A stretch of DNA of 26,982 nt from Rhodocollybia butyracea. Lineage: Eukaryota; Basidiomycota; Agaricomycetes; Agaricales; Omphalotaceae. Of this stretch, positions 1-10,263 are shown piece by piece. Within the stretch, counting starts at the first letter, position 1; each line of letters opens with the position of its first letter. The position numbers and the translations under genes were made by a program. Below the pieces are notes generated by a model, which was not told the origin of the DNA, ran no database searches, and saw only the letters and a program-made list of their open reading frames with translations. The DNA lies in NCBI GenBank assembly GCA_015501585.1, contig JADNRY010000778.1:1-26982 (forward strand), read 5' to 3'.

Positions 1-442
1 GCCTGTTGGTCAGAGAAACAGAAAAGCTGATCTGTATGTCAATACGCGTATAACTTCGCGCTCTTCCGCGGGAATCTTGTCTCCAACTGAGTGGTGGACA
101 GACCGGGGAACGAATCGTAAAGCCCCGAAACATAAGAACTAGTACTGGCCCTGGATATCAACTTGGTCAATTCGTCTAGAGACCACAAACGAGGCTCTAT
201 TATCCTGTAATCAAATGGAGGTAAAGTTTAGGCCAATCTCCTCATAATTTGTTGGGACAAGTGCTTTTATAGGCCCCAAATAGCTATAATGGAATAATTC
301 AATGGACTTTCGGATATAACGCACTGAACACAACTCTCCTCCAAAACCTCGTTTCATCTCTTTTCGATTGCTTTTTTATCAAATAAGTTTTTCTTCTAAA
401 GGTTTTCTCTGTACGATAGGTTCGAGTCACCAACCCACGGTC
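1..442. other. 5' edge of window, no gene recognised
   Basis: I see no convincing coding frame, splice pattern or structured repeat here. Short open frames exist on both strands but have no recognisable motif and biased composition. From about 370 the plus strand becomes rich in C and T, merging into the repeat field that follows. Confidence 0.4.
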
Positions 443-745
443 TTCCATCCAAGCGACGAAAATCTCCCTTCCAACCAACTCGAATCCCCATCCTATCCCA
501 TCGTTTCTTCCATTCATCCGACAAAATTCCTCCGACTCCTATCATATCTCTCCTGCCCGCCTGAAACCACAGCGAATTCCCTCCTCTCTTTCATCTGAGC
601 GACGCCGAAAAATCTCTCTCATCTCATCCAACTCGAGTCCTCTCCACCAACTCGAAACCTCCAGCATTCCGAGTCTTTCATTTAATCGACGAAATTTTCC
701 ATTATCCCATCCAAAGACTCCCCCGACTCGCGACATACATATCCT
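443..745. repeat. Degenerate pyrimidine-rich repeat field upstream of a T5orf172 copy
   Basis: The plus strand is strongly C/T rich and carries four imperfect copies of a unit centred on a GACGAAA-like core (near 453-465, 518-530, 599-615 and 687-701). ACTCGA words occur between them (476-482, 630-636, 650-656). Spacing is about 65-90 bp and the copies are diverged. It ends just before the ATG of the T5orf172 pseudogene at 753. The intact T5orf172 gene at 12255 also has a pyrimidine-rich, ACTCGA-containing repeat field on its 5' side, so the two may descend from one ancestral 5' region. That link is inference. Confidence 0.45.
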
Positions 746-752
746 ACCACGT

Positions 753-1110
753 ATGGTTAGACGTCCGGCTCGAGTCTTACAACGTTCTCATCCAACGCCG
801 TCGCCGCCGCCCGATCTCTCTTGCTGATGGGTGGGGTTTCGTGTACATTCTATTCGAGGGGTCACCGCAGCTGGAGATTGGATCATAAAAATCGGGATGA
901 CGATTGATGTATTTCGCCGACTCGGTGAACAACGACCGGGTCTGTCCTAATCCAGCGCGAGCACAAGTGGTTATTATACGACTGGTGAATTTCCGGCGGC
1001 GCCAGGGTAAGTTTATTTGCTTTCGTTCTCACGGCACTAATACTTTTCGAATTAGAGGCACTTTTTCATCTTGAGGATTTGTTCGATAAGCACTTGGTCT
1101 GACTGTCATG
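753..1110 (+). pseudogene. Degenerate T5orf172/GIY-YIG gene copy
   Basis: The DNA aligns by eye with the intact gene at 12255-11753: same ATG context, the GWG(L/F)VY block, the KIGMTID block, the VCPNPAR block and the RRRQ block at the end of exon 1. The coding frame is broken: the KIGMT stretch sits one base out of frame with the VY stretch, and the VCPNPAR stretch is shifted again. A 49-bp intron (1007-1055, donor GTAAGT, branch CACTAAT, acceptor TTAG) lies at exactly the same codon as intron 1 of the intact gene, followed by EALFHL against EALLHL there. Homology fades after about 1090. T5orf172 is a branch of the GIY-YIG nuclease superfamily, but this copy cannot make an intact domain. Confidence 0.8.
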
Positions 1111-2008
1111 CTGGTTCTGATGAATTTACTTCCATTAGAAAGACTGAGATGGCTAACCATGTCTATCGAGAGATATTGCGAAGTAAGTACATTAACAAGG
1201 CTCAGCCGGTGGAGATATGTATCAATCATCAGGAGGCAAATGGGATTCGATTTTGTGTATTGACGAATGAATTCATCTTCAGCAACCATCATGGCTTTCC
1301 ACCTCGTGCTGTGGTGGAAATTACATCCACTAAGCCATTAACATTGTACGAAACACAAGATGTATTCGCCTACCACTGGCTCAAGCTACCCTACCCTCCG
1401 TCTATCATATAACGGCGGACAATAGAGATCTGAAGATCGACAGATCTCGGGAAGCCTCAGCTCATGAAGGCGTACTTATCAGCCTCCTCGAATTTTTTCT
1501 TTCTGAATGTCTCGTGCGATCGATATACGTAGCGAAAAAACGAAGAACGTTAACATTTTCTTTCGCACCCGCAATTTTACTTCTTTTATTATCCACACTA
1601 GTTGTCCCTCAGCAAACACGAAATACACCAATCCAACTTCGACAGTTCACTCGATAGTTCACGTGCCCTTGTGTGGCAAGGCAAATGGAAACGAGAATGC
1701 ACCAAGCTTGAATCCAAAAGTCTCTTCTAACCGTCATGCAGCAGGACTGCAGAGGCGGATGTTGGCGGATGTCCTGCAGCAATTGATGCCTTATCAGCGA
1801 TCAGGTGACAGAGATTATATCCGGCCCTTGCCGTGCCGCGCCGCATTTTCAACATTTCGCATTCCTAGACTCAGTCTGTTATCGTTTCTCGTTTTTCAGT
1901 TTGTTCTTTTGGTTCGACTAAAAGAAAAACTTTCACCCACTCAAGCATCAGGTAATACAGCTGCAAAGATTTGTCCATCATCTAAATCCTTTCACCTTAT
2001 AAGACACA
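1111..2008. other. Intergenic or 5' region, no confident gene
   Basis: A 175-codon open frame at 1507-2034 and a 113-codon one at 1071-1412 are present, but neither shows a recognisable motif and both have composition typical of chance frames. A small imperfect inverted repeat (GCAGGAC near 1742 and GTCCTGC near 1770) surrounds a duplicated GGCGGATGT word. The stretch just before 2009 is the probable 5' untranslated region of the following gene. Confidence 0.35.
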
Positions 2009-3262
2009 ATGGAGTACCGCGTTGCAACCTGTAAACCAGACACGAAACCTTCCATCCACGCCTTAATCGAAGTCAAAGCTGAATCTCTACGTGATTCGGT
2101 TCCACCTCGAGTTTTCACGTTTGTTGGTCCAAAACCTCACAATTACCCGACGGTTCCTCCTGAAACTCAACCTCCAGATCCCGATTATCGTGCCCCAGCT
2201 CTGCCTCGTTTTGATCTACCTGGTTGGTTCGTCTCTTCTCTGCCTTTCTTGGGGTTTGCACCTAGCTCCAATCCTTTTAAATGTCAATTTCTACAATGTC
2301 TTGATTACAACATTGACATGTTGCCCATTGAATTCCATCACGAAAGTGGCCGTTACATTCTCAATCCGTCTTTGAGAGACGACTGGGATTCTTTAGAACG
2401 GAATATGAGAGCTTTCCTTGGCGCATGCAGGCACGTTAATCCCCTAGGATTAACCCATGATTTCCGGTTCTGGTCGTATCCTCGACAATTTGGATATTGC
2501 TTCGCTTGGGAGACAGAGAAACTGGCTCGATGGGCGGCGTCGAGATCTCGGCAAGCTTTCATTCCGCTGATAGCGGCCATATCCTTCTTTCTTAAAATGC
2601 TGTATCATATGGAAAAGAAGTGGGTTGCACTGCTTGAGAATCGTACAACTCAATTACCCGACCCAAATCCATTTTGGAGCGCGAGGCAGAATGAGTACGC
2701 CAAACTTTGTCGTGGACCGGTTCCTTCGAAATTCGAATGGCAGGAGCGTTTGCAAAAAGAGACATCCATTAGCTCGGAGTGGCTTTCTTACTTTTACCAA
2801 ATCATGGAAATGCCAATGGCGGGGGTCTTCATGAACGTTAACGACCGCAGCTGCATTCCGCTGATTCCTGTGTTTCTTGAGGCTAACATGCCTTTGGTGC
2901 TGTGCTGGGGTACTCTAGAAACATGGTACAAATCAGAACTACCAAAAGCGTTGGCTCTGCTTGTTTCTGCACCAAATTTGTCCAATGTGAATGATCTTAA
3001 GTCTAACATTGCTCCTTATGTCTTCCCGTCCGTCGTTATGCATGTCTCACATGTCGCAAATCCTGGGCTACGCATTCCCCGAGTCACAGGTGGAACTCAA
3101 CCACGTGCAAATGAAAACATTCATGCATTCATTAAGCGTCGAGAGGAGCATAGGATAAAATCTATAGCCTCTGAGACTCCTGTCAACCGCCAGTCTCGAC
3201 TACAACGAGAAGCAAATGCCCAGAAAGACCAACCTCCCGGCCGGAGAGGGGCTCGTGTCTAA
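2009..3262 (+). CDS. Agaricomycete multi-copy protein of unknown function, N-terminal half
   Basis: This 417-codon frame starts at ATG 2009 and ends at TAA 3260. It resembles a family I recall from many Agaricomycetes: a proline-rich start, then a block with CQFLQCLDYNIDMLPIEFH (about residues 92-110), a tryptophan-rich middle, and a basic C-terminal stretch REANAQKDQPPGRRGARV. The family is usually one continuous protein of roughly 800-1000 residues; here the frame stops right after GARV. The continuation is in another frame from about 3263. No enzymatic motif, signal peptide or membrane segment is visible, so no function is offered. High copy number across genomes suggests mobile or selfish behaviour, but that is inference. 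Confidence 0.6.
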   Translation: MEYRVATCKPDTKPSIHALIEVKAESLRDSVPPRVFTFVGPKPHNYPTVPPETQPPDPDYRAPALPRFDLPGWFVSSLPFLGFAPSSNPFKCQFLQCLDYNIDMLPIEFHHESGRYILNPSLRDDWDSLERNMRAFLGACRHVNPLGLTHDFRFWSYPRQFGYCFAWETEKLARWAASRSRQAFIPLIAAISFFLKMLYHMEKKWVALLENRTTQLPDPNPFWSARQNEYAKLCRGPVPSKFEWQERLQKETSISSEWLSYFYQIMEMPMAGVFMNVNDRSCIPLIPVFLEANMPLVLCWGTLETWYKSELPKALALLVSAPNLSNVNDLKSNIAPYVFPSVVMHVSHVANPGLRIPRVTGGTQPRANENIHAFIKRREEHRIKSIASETPVNRQSRLQREANAQKDQPPGRRGARV

Positions 3263-4649
3263 GATATGGACCTAACCGGCGACACTACGATTCTGTGGCT
3301 GATGAATGGGAGGTGTGCACAGATCTAGATCCAAACGATAGTTATGAGTCAGGCTTTGTTGATGAAGACGACATCTTTTGTCCAACAGACGATGTTCTCG
3401 ATCATACTGCTGGGTGTACCTCATCCCAGTCTTATATTGACCGCCTTCATGGCCAGACACAAGTCCCAACAAGTGTCGTGCTGTTTTACGATGCTGTTGA
3501 TGACGTTGCCTTCCATCGTTTCGGTTTCATCGCTCCTACTCCTCTCCCCTCTGACCGTCCCGTGGTCCTTTCCACAAAGGTATGGGGGCAGATGTTAGAT
3601 ATGCTTGGATCAGGGCGTCCTCCAAAACCTCCAATCCGTAACCCTGCCTCCGAACACCAGATGTGTACATTTTTCTTCGACTTACTACGTGCGAAGGATA
3701 TCTCTGAGGTACCAAAATTCTGTGATCTGGCAAATACTAAATTCAGCCCCGTTCCCCCTTTCGAGATTGATTTCGTATCCGGCTACTTCCTAATTCAAGC
3801 TCAAGAGGCATCAGATGATGAACCCTTTGTGCTTGGTATTCCAAATGCGTCTACTATTCTCGAAATCGCAAGGAGAAAATGGGGGCCTAAAACCGTCGAC
3901 ATTATGAAAGGCTTGCTCAAGGAGGGAATCCCATTCAGAACCTTGGTACCTTACAGACCCCCTCAGAAATATATAGCACCTCCGGTGAGAAGAGTCAGCG
4001 CATTAGGCATTCGCCCTGCTGGATTTTCGCCCAGAATAGAAGACTACCGCGCTTATGAACACTGCCGCAATGAATTCCTTCGCTCAGCCAGAGGGCGAGC
4101 AGCGCTTCTGAGGGGTGGCCTTATCGCTCGACTTGCCCGAGATATCGTCAATGAAAATGATGTTTTCGATGGACCGACAGAGAGTGCTCTCACAGGAAGC
4201 GAGAAAGCGTTTTGCTTATCGGAATCGACACAAAACCATGCGTTCTGGGATGACCAGCTTACTGAAGAAGAAATAGACCTCGTTTGCGGCACGTATGAGG
4301 TGATGACTGGTATGTCGTATCGTTTAATTTGTAGTCCAAGCTAACTTTATTCTTCTTAGGTATTAAATCAAAAGATGGAGCAATGCAAACATCGTTTCGA
4401 TCCTGGTGGCCAAGACCAGCAGCTTGGAAGGTTTGTGGTTTGAACTGTGGATATTGGTCAAGGGATGCAGAACAATGGTTTCAAACCCGCCTGGAACATA
4501 TTCTATCCTCAACGCCATCTGGGACAATTTATACAAATAATGAGTGGCGTCCAAAACTCAAATTTAACAAAGATGCGGCATATCTTTCTGTGAACAACGA
4601 TCGTTTAGCCACAGAATACTTGAAGTCAATTCGCCCTAATGTGGTCTAG
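3263..4649 (+). CDS. Agaricomycete multi-copy protein of unknown function, C-terminal half (two exons)
   Basis: The frame is open from about 3175 and becomes family-like at RHYDSVADEWEVCTDLDP just after 3270; the first in-frame start-like codon is GTG 3295. Coding runs to 4309, then a 50-bp intron (4310-4359, donor GTATGT, branch GCTAAC, acceptor TTAG) joins in phase to the last exon, 4360-4649. That exon carries SWWPRPAAWKVCGLNCGYWS and ends at TAG 4647. Tryptophan-rich tails of this kind after an intron are what I recall for the family. Compared with the expected layout, a stretch of roughly 20-30 residues between GARV and RHYDS appears to be missing, together with a frame change, so the gene is probably a deletion pseudogene. 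No catalytic motif is recognised. Confidence 0.6.
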
Positions 4650-5267
4650 ACATCATTACACCGTTCTCTTAGTTATGCTATCTTGCTATCATCGGTCATT
4701 GGTTATGTATTTTCTAGCTTTTTTGGTTCAACAATACTGTACTTGTTCTTGGACATTGTATATCTATCAAATACAGAGCTACTCAACATTTTCGAGCGGA
4801 GGAACTCATGACCAAGGCTCCGAGTTTACTAAGCTAAACAAAACCATAAAATGGGGATTACAATGCTTACTTCTCATCTGCCGACGACAAGTGCGTCCGA
4901 GGGATAAGGCATTTCGGCGACGGGAATCGAATTCGGAGTAAGGGGATGGGAAATGACAGATATAGACTTTGCGAGACCCATGTAAATATGAGGGTCAAGT
5001 GACTCGCGCGCACCTTGCTAATGTTAGACATACATAATTAGGGCAATCAATGTAAGGTAGGTAGAGGTAGGTTTAACCGGCGCGGCTTAGCCGTTGCTGT
5101 GTACACAGGCTGGGTCCTGGAACTCACAAAAGCTTCGACGAGCACGGGAGCGCCTAGTAGGGAAAATATTAGGGATATCTTCAGTACTAATTTCACCATA
5201 GGCACAACGTAATATAATTCAATGTGTAGGAAAGCAGTACGACGATGTGTATGATACCTGGATATAT
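4650..5267. other. Intergenic stretch between the large protein gene and the LINE remnant
   Basis: The first part is probably the 3' untranslated region of the gene ending at 4649. The part next to 5267 would be the 3' tail of the minus-strand retrotransposon. I see no poly(A) tract or tandem repeat marking the retrotransposon end, and no convincing coding frame. Confidence 0.35.
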
Positions 5268-6239
5268 TTAAACATTAATCTCCTCTTGTGTGGCAAGCAT
5301 TTCAGCACTAGGGACCCATATATCCTTACCCGCGAATAAGTTCAGCACGTCATAGACGTATTTCGCCAGTAGTGGCAATAATTTTTCTCTGAATACTAGG
5401 TCACGGAGAGCGTCGGAAGGGGGTAACAAAACCAGGGCAGAGTCTGTACGCCTTCTCCAGGTATGGCGGATTAAAGAGAGTGAGGGGTCACCTTTGCATG
5501 ATAGTAGGGCATGTCCTTCGTCTTCCACTTCGTTATGACAGAAGCGGCAGAGTCGCCAGTGTCTTGGGATGAGGGGCCTGTATCTCTCAGCATAGCGTAA
5601 CCTCTCTACCGCCAGTGCGTGAGACGACGTAACGAGGCGGATGAAAGCATCCCTATGTTTCAGTACTTTAATAACAGTTAAGTACGGCCTCAGGCATAGG
5701 GCAGGTATGGTGATCATCCGGGTGTCGTTAACGTTGTATTCCACACGATGATGGAGGAGATAAAGTCGAGTGGAATCCAGAATGCGTGTCATAAGAGTCG
5801 TTTCGCATGAGCGGGTCACCTTTTCCCTGATAGCCTTTACATGTTCGCGGTCATGTAATTCATGGGAGGTGCAGAAGACCGGGACTGGGAGGCGGGATAA
5901 GGCTATCATAAGGTCGTTTAGGCAGTTGGGGAGTCCTTGTGCAGATAGACCAAAGGAATTCTCCAATGCGCACCTTGCGATGTGTTCGTGCGAAAGGGAG
6001 AGTAGGTAGTCCAGGAAACCAAGGCTCAAGTCCAATCTTCGATAGATGATAGGTCTCAACCCCGTTTCCGAGTGGAGAGGTGCAATAGATCAACGGCTGT
6101 GTACGCCCAGGAGACGTCTCAAGAAGAGGAGCTGCACTTGGGACAGAGTGTCCAGTAGACCGTCATCCACGTCAATAGCCACCTCACATCCGAACGTAAG
6201 ATGGGGGTCCACGCGAGCCCAGTAGAGGGCAATGCCTTC
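5268..6239 (-). pseudogene. Non-LTR retrotransposon (LINE) ORF2, C-terminal fragment with in-frame stop
   Basis: The reading direction is 6239 to 5268. The first part (6239-6093) reads ALYWARVDPHLTFGCEVAID and LFLRRLLGVHSR, a conserved block after the reverse transcriptase core in Agaricomycete LINEs. An in-frame TGA (6092-6090) then interrupts it, and the same frame continues for 263 residues from ATG 6059. Within that part, a CCHC knuckle (C171, C174, H183, C188; C-x2-C-x8-H-x4-C) matches the zf-RVT type of motif found near the C-terminus of such proteins. A TAG precedes the block at 6240-6242 and the catalytic RT motifs are absent, so the element is 5'-truncated, as is usual for LINEs. Patchy similarity may extend to about 6400 in other frames. 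It encodes no functional polymerase. Confidence 0.75.
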
Positions 6240-6570
6240 CTAAGCGTAGATAAGCTGCAATTAGAACAGTATATGTCTGCTGGTATTCATGAGACACGGC
6301 ACATCCTTGCTGCCTGTCTCCTCCCGGGCATCCCGAGCCAACAGCAGATCTCTGCGGTCTGCGTTCGAAAACCTGCTAGTTTTATAGAAGGTATTGTCGT
6401 AGGTTATCGAAATGTTATATATATTGCCAGACGCGACAGTCTGCTACCTGACATTATCAGGTCTATGTTATTTTGTTTCATAATCTACGCTACTACTAGT
6501 ACGAACGAAAAGAGATAAATAATATCAGTACCATAAAATTAACACCCAAAAAGTATCAGCTATTGGTGCA

Positions 6571-6648
6571 CAGCCCTCTCGGGATTCGAACCCACAACCT
6601 ATTGCATGATAAATCACTGATTTACCATACCACTACGCCATCAGGGCC
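6571..6648 (-). tRNA. tRNA-like Pol III unit (probable tRNA pseudogene or SINE head)
   Basis: Read on the minus strand, the 78-nt unit has an A box (TGGCGTAGTGGT) and a canonical B box/T-loop (GGTTCGAATCC). The acceptor stem pairs at 6 of 7 positions (GGCCCTG with GAGGGCT) and the T stem at 4 of 5. A run of five T follows about 20 nt downstream (6552-6548). However, I cannot fold a proper D stem or an anticodon stem with a seven-base loop. The anticodon region is instead a near-perfect palindrome (TAAATCA-G-TGATTTA). I therefore do not assign an amino acid and favour a degenerate tRNA or a tRNA-derived SINE. Confidence 0.5.
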
Positions 6649-6935
6649 TTACAATTTCTAAGTATTTGTGTTATACCTCATCATTATCCAATAAACATTA
6701 TCGCTCGTCTCCCCGCATAATCATCTTTCTGGCTTCCCGTTCTCCTCTTTCACTCTCCTCCCAGCTTGTTCGCCATTCCAGCCTTCAGTATCCAACACCC
6801 GCTCCTGATAATGTAGATAACCCCAGTTCAAATTTTCGTGCATTCTCGTTGCCGCCTGTGTTAGAGCACAATGGGAAGGAAAAAATGGACAGAGTACCGC
6901 GCTTATCCGATGATGGAAGTTGAGATCGGATATTG

Positions 6936-7316
6936 CTATGATAGATTTTCGGTACCTTGTGGTTTAAGATCGAAATAAGTGGAACTTGAACGAAGATAAA
7001 TCATGCCAGATGTCTCACTCTGTGCATAAGTAGCTCGAAGCGAGACGACGTATGCAGCATAACTTGTGACAGTAATAGAGTGTATTTGGAGACACTTTTT
7101 TCGCAAGTTGTTGAAAACTTGATGCAACTTTCCAACAAGAGCTGGCAGCTCATTCGATCGGCCTAACCCTAAGATCTCCCGATTTGCATACGTCGTCATC
7201 GGTCCATCATCGCTGTCGCCGTTGAACGTCGTTGCCTCCTCATCGCTCTCATGGCCTCGTCGCTGGAGGAAACGACGAGCAAGCCTCAAATATTCAAATA
7301 TTTGCGCTGTTATCAT
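6936..7316 (-). CDS. Uncharacterised 126-codon open frame
   Basis: The frame runs from ATG 7316 to a stop at 6936. It has a basic N-terminus with RLARRFLQRR, a short acidic stretch (ESDEEA and DSDDG) and a C-terminal half without recognisable motifs. It could be one exon of a larger gene or a chance frame. No splice partner, signal peptide or membrane segment is evident. The surrounding sequence (6649-6935 and 7317-7512) shows nothing else I can name. Confidence 0.25.
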   Translation of the reverse strand: MITAQIFEYLRLARRFLQRRGHESDEEATTFNGDSDDGPMTTYANREILGLGRSNELPALVGKLHQVFNNLRKKCLQIHSITVTSYAAYVVSLRATYAQSETSGMIYLRSSSTYFDLKPQGTENLS

Positions 7317-7512
7317 TGCCTTTCAATTTGCTTACTGCTATATGGCCAGCGGCGTTCACTGAAGTAGTTAATATCTCGGCGTCCATGATAAATCGATAAC
7401 GGCGGCGCCTTATCTGCGATTTATTAAAGTTCCGACATCACATGATTGTTTGATTAGGTTACTTTTCCCAGTGCTTTCACTGCCCAAGCTTTCTCTCTGA
7501 GTCTCTCTGATG

Positions 7513-7678
7513 CAGTACGGGCTTCTCCCGACTGCCAGAAATTTGGGCTTATCCTGAATTTCTCCTGTGGCCTAGTCCGATTCCGTCGTTAACACCAGTA
7601 CTTCTCTCCCAACTGCCAGAAATTTGGGCTTATCCCGAATTTTTCCTGTGACTTTGTCCGATTCCCTCGTTAAACACT
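7513..7678. repeat. 83-bp tandem duplication, two diverged copies
   Basis: Copy 1 (7513-7595) and copy 2 (7596-7678) both begin CAGTAC and share CTGCCAGAAATTTGGGCTTA, a GAATTTYTCCTGTG word and GTCCGATTCC followed by CGTTAA. The copies differ by scattered substitutions, so the duplication is not recent. No coding role is evident. Confidence 0.7.
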
Positions 7679-9507
7679 CTATGACTTTCACCGGGTGAGC
7701 TAACAGAATGAACAGCAATCAAAAACAAGCTGCCTCAACTCCCAAAGTGCAAAAAGTAGTAGGTGAAAGACCGTTGAAGAAGTACACCCGAGGTTCTCAT
7801 TTCCCGAAGTGTTTCCACTTACACATAGACAGATTGAAGAACTATCCCTGGAAATTTTGGCAGTGAGAATCTTCAGCAAATAATTCAAGGCCAATTCGTT
7901 AGCAGACTACTAAAGATGTGCACGAATATCGCGCCCGATGTTAGTGACGAGTGAGCATGCATAGCAAGTAGCTGCAAGGAGACGTCATTCGGGTACGAGT
8001 AGGAAGCACAACCTTCACAGCGTTCTTTTTCTCCGCGAACGTTCCCATTTCATCGTTCATACACCCGCCTTTCCCCTGGAAGTAGATGCTTCCAGGGACA
8101 ACTTCGAACTTGCCGGACTAGACATCTAGGCGCTGCTATGTTTCTGGGGACAGCAGCGCGAAGTCTTTGAGCACTTGCTTTATACTTGCGAAGATCAACG
8201 TTGCTGTAGGTACAAGTATTACTGTTTAATCCTGATGAAGTGACTGACCGTCCCACTGATCCTTCTATCCTCGTTGTCTTCACTGATGTATGGTTGCTAC
8301 GCATACTGGTTTGGGTTGATTAGTCCAAACCAGTGGGCAAGTAGTGTCCTGTGTTATTTATTGGTAAGATTTTTGTTATTCCTGTCACGCCCAAATGACC
8401 GTTCCTTCTGACTCTTTCCGGGTTAGGTTCACAAACAAGCGCACGACGAAGGAATCCTGGGTATCAGCTCTCGTTTACTCGCATCTTCTCAGCCTCGACA
8501 AGTACTGGGATTGGAGTTAGAGCACCGTAGGCTCTGCAAATGTTGTAATTCTTATTCATCAGCAACGGTTTCATATTCGAGGGAGGAACTTCAAACTAGT
8601 TACAATGGCTGAAAGTATTTTCGCTAGATGGAAGACATTAAATTTACAGCTCGAATCTTCATCGCAATCTGAGGCTACGAGGAGATGTTGGTATACGTCT
8701 CGTGTTTCGATAGTCGATGGCTCTGGTAATCAATGAACCAGTTTGATGAACCTCTAAATCTCGGAGAAGTTTCTGAAAGCAAGAGCACAGGGTCTTGTAA
8801 CATAAGTTGCTTTTCCTTGTGTGGTCTAAACTGATGTCTTTGATGGTTTGTTTTTATGGCTGGGCCATTCGATATACATCTCACTCCGCTCTAGCTACAC
8901 AGATTTCACCGATCTCGAGAAATAACTTATAACCACACTCTTTCCGTGAGTTTTGTCCGCATTCTCATTGGGCGTCGGGCTCATTACTTTTTATATCACT
9001 GATTGTATTTCCTTTTTTGGATTCATATAAGACGCTTTGACCGTCTGTTGCGGATAATCTTTTAGTCTTCAAGCTCCAAGTTTGTTCTTATATGTATGTG
9101 CTGTGTAGATCTATTGTTCTCAGTGGTATGTCTCACAACAGTATCGGCGCACATACAGCTAACATGGTCTTCGTTCGTAGCCTATCAAGAAGAGAGACTG
9201 CTGACAACAAATGTCAATGGGAAGGGGAATTAGCTTGAGAAGCAAATAGTAAATGAGGCGCAGCTGATGTATATCCAGGTTTTGCCTGAAAACCCAGCGG
9301 ACGGCAAGTAATTCAATTTGAAGAAGCAAAAAATTAGAAGGCTCTTTTCGCTTCATCCCTCCAGGAAAAAAATCTCTTGTTTAACCCCTAGGTGTCCTTC
9401 CCTCCTAACTTGATGAAAACAGCGAGAGGTGATTATGAGAAGCTAAGTCGAGGAAACAGGCGGCTGTGCATGGGCGCCAGTCGCAAAAAGACGCATTGCT
9501 CTCAACA
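7679..9507. other. Gene-poor stretch, nothing identified
   Basis: Only short open frames on both strands, none with a recognisable motif. A 43-codon plus-strand frame beginning at ATG 8605 (MAESIFARWKTLNLQLESSS) looks amphipathic but has no supporting context. No structured repeat or terminal inverted repeat was found by eye. Confidence 0.35.
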
Positions 9508-9775
9508 ATGGGACAGGTTAAACGTCCAGTCGCCGGTGGATACTGTATGTAACTTGTTTCTTACCCATTGTCGGACTAAATTCCTTCTGCCCGTGTCAGT
9601 TCGACGTCAGGTTCAGCCTGATATATCCAACGATACCGAAGCTCCTCGTAAACCCAAGAAGAACATGTTTCGTACTATTTCCGCTAAAGTCTCCAGCACG
9701 TATACATCTCTGCATCGACGCGTTCCTGCCCCGAAAAATCCTAGACAGTGGCTTTTAGTGGTTGGCCATCGGTAG
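9508..9775 (+). CDS. Small basic two-exon protein of unknown function
   Basis: ATG 9508 opens a 37-nt exon (MGQVKRPVAGGY). A 55-bp intron follows (9545-9599, donor GTATGT, branch GACTAAAT, acceptor GTCAG), and exon 2 runs 9600-9775 to a TAG. Splicing keeps one open frame of 70 residues. The product is rich in Lys and Arg with RKPKKNMFRTISAKV in the middle and SLHRRVPAPKNPRQW near the end; there is no signal peptide or membrane segment. The correct intron and in-phase join are the main support. The family is unknown to me. An alternative start upstream would use the unspliced frame from 9392. Confidence 0.4.
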
Positions 9776-10160
9776 CTGGGAGTCCGGTACGTTTGGATCA
9801 TACTTTGCATAACTCCGCGTTAACTTGTTTGTTTATAAAGACCGAATGTATAATCTCTCGTATAATCAGTTTAGTATTCGCACCATTGCTTGTGTTTCTG
9901 GGTATAGAATATGACCACAGCCTTGGAGCCTCGTTATCCTTCAATCCAAGCGTTTTATCTATAAGGACATGAGTGGATGGTCTCTTTGCGTCTAGCAACG
10001 ATAACACGGTATGCGCGTCCAATCCGATTGCTACGTCTACAGCGCGCGCCGAGCGCTTAAAAACTTAAAACTTCTCTCTCTCTTAAGTTCCATAGTTCTT
10101 GGTGTTTCCCTTGCTTCGATGTCGATACCAACCCATCTTCACTTAACATTGGCGAGGTCA
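9776..10160. other. Short intergenic stretch, nothing identified
   Basis: No motif-bearing open frame, splice pair or structured repeat was seen between the small basic gene and the minisatellite. Confidence 0.35.
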
Positions 10161-10225
10161 GGAAGGGAAAGGAGGAAGGGAAAGGAGGAAGGGAAAGGAG
10201 GAAGGGAAAGGAGGAAGGGAAAGGA
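10161..10225. repeat. 13-bp minisatellite, five perfect copies
   Basis: Five head-to-tail copies of GGAAGGGAAAGGA fill the interval, followed by a partial AGAAG and a short GA microsatellite (10246-10257). The plus strand is pure purine. The 13-bp unit changes reading frame with each copy, so any encoded Lys/Glu/Gly repeat has a 13-residue period; it is more likely non-coding. Confidence 0.85.
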
Positions 10226-10263
10226 AGAAGTGCCATCCGATAGGACAGAGAGAGAGAGCGTAG

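Noticed and set aside
1996..2001. TATA box for the gene at 2009
   Set aside because: TTATAA lies about ten bases before the ATG, too close to act as a core promoter for that start.
1507..2034. 175-codon plus-strand open frame
   Set aside because: No recognisable motif, composition typical of chance frames, and it overlaps the start of the better-supported gene at 2009.
8605..8736. 43-codon small protein
   Set aside because: Short, no splice or promoter support, no homologous motif; listed only as a possibility within the gene-poor stretch.
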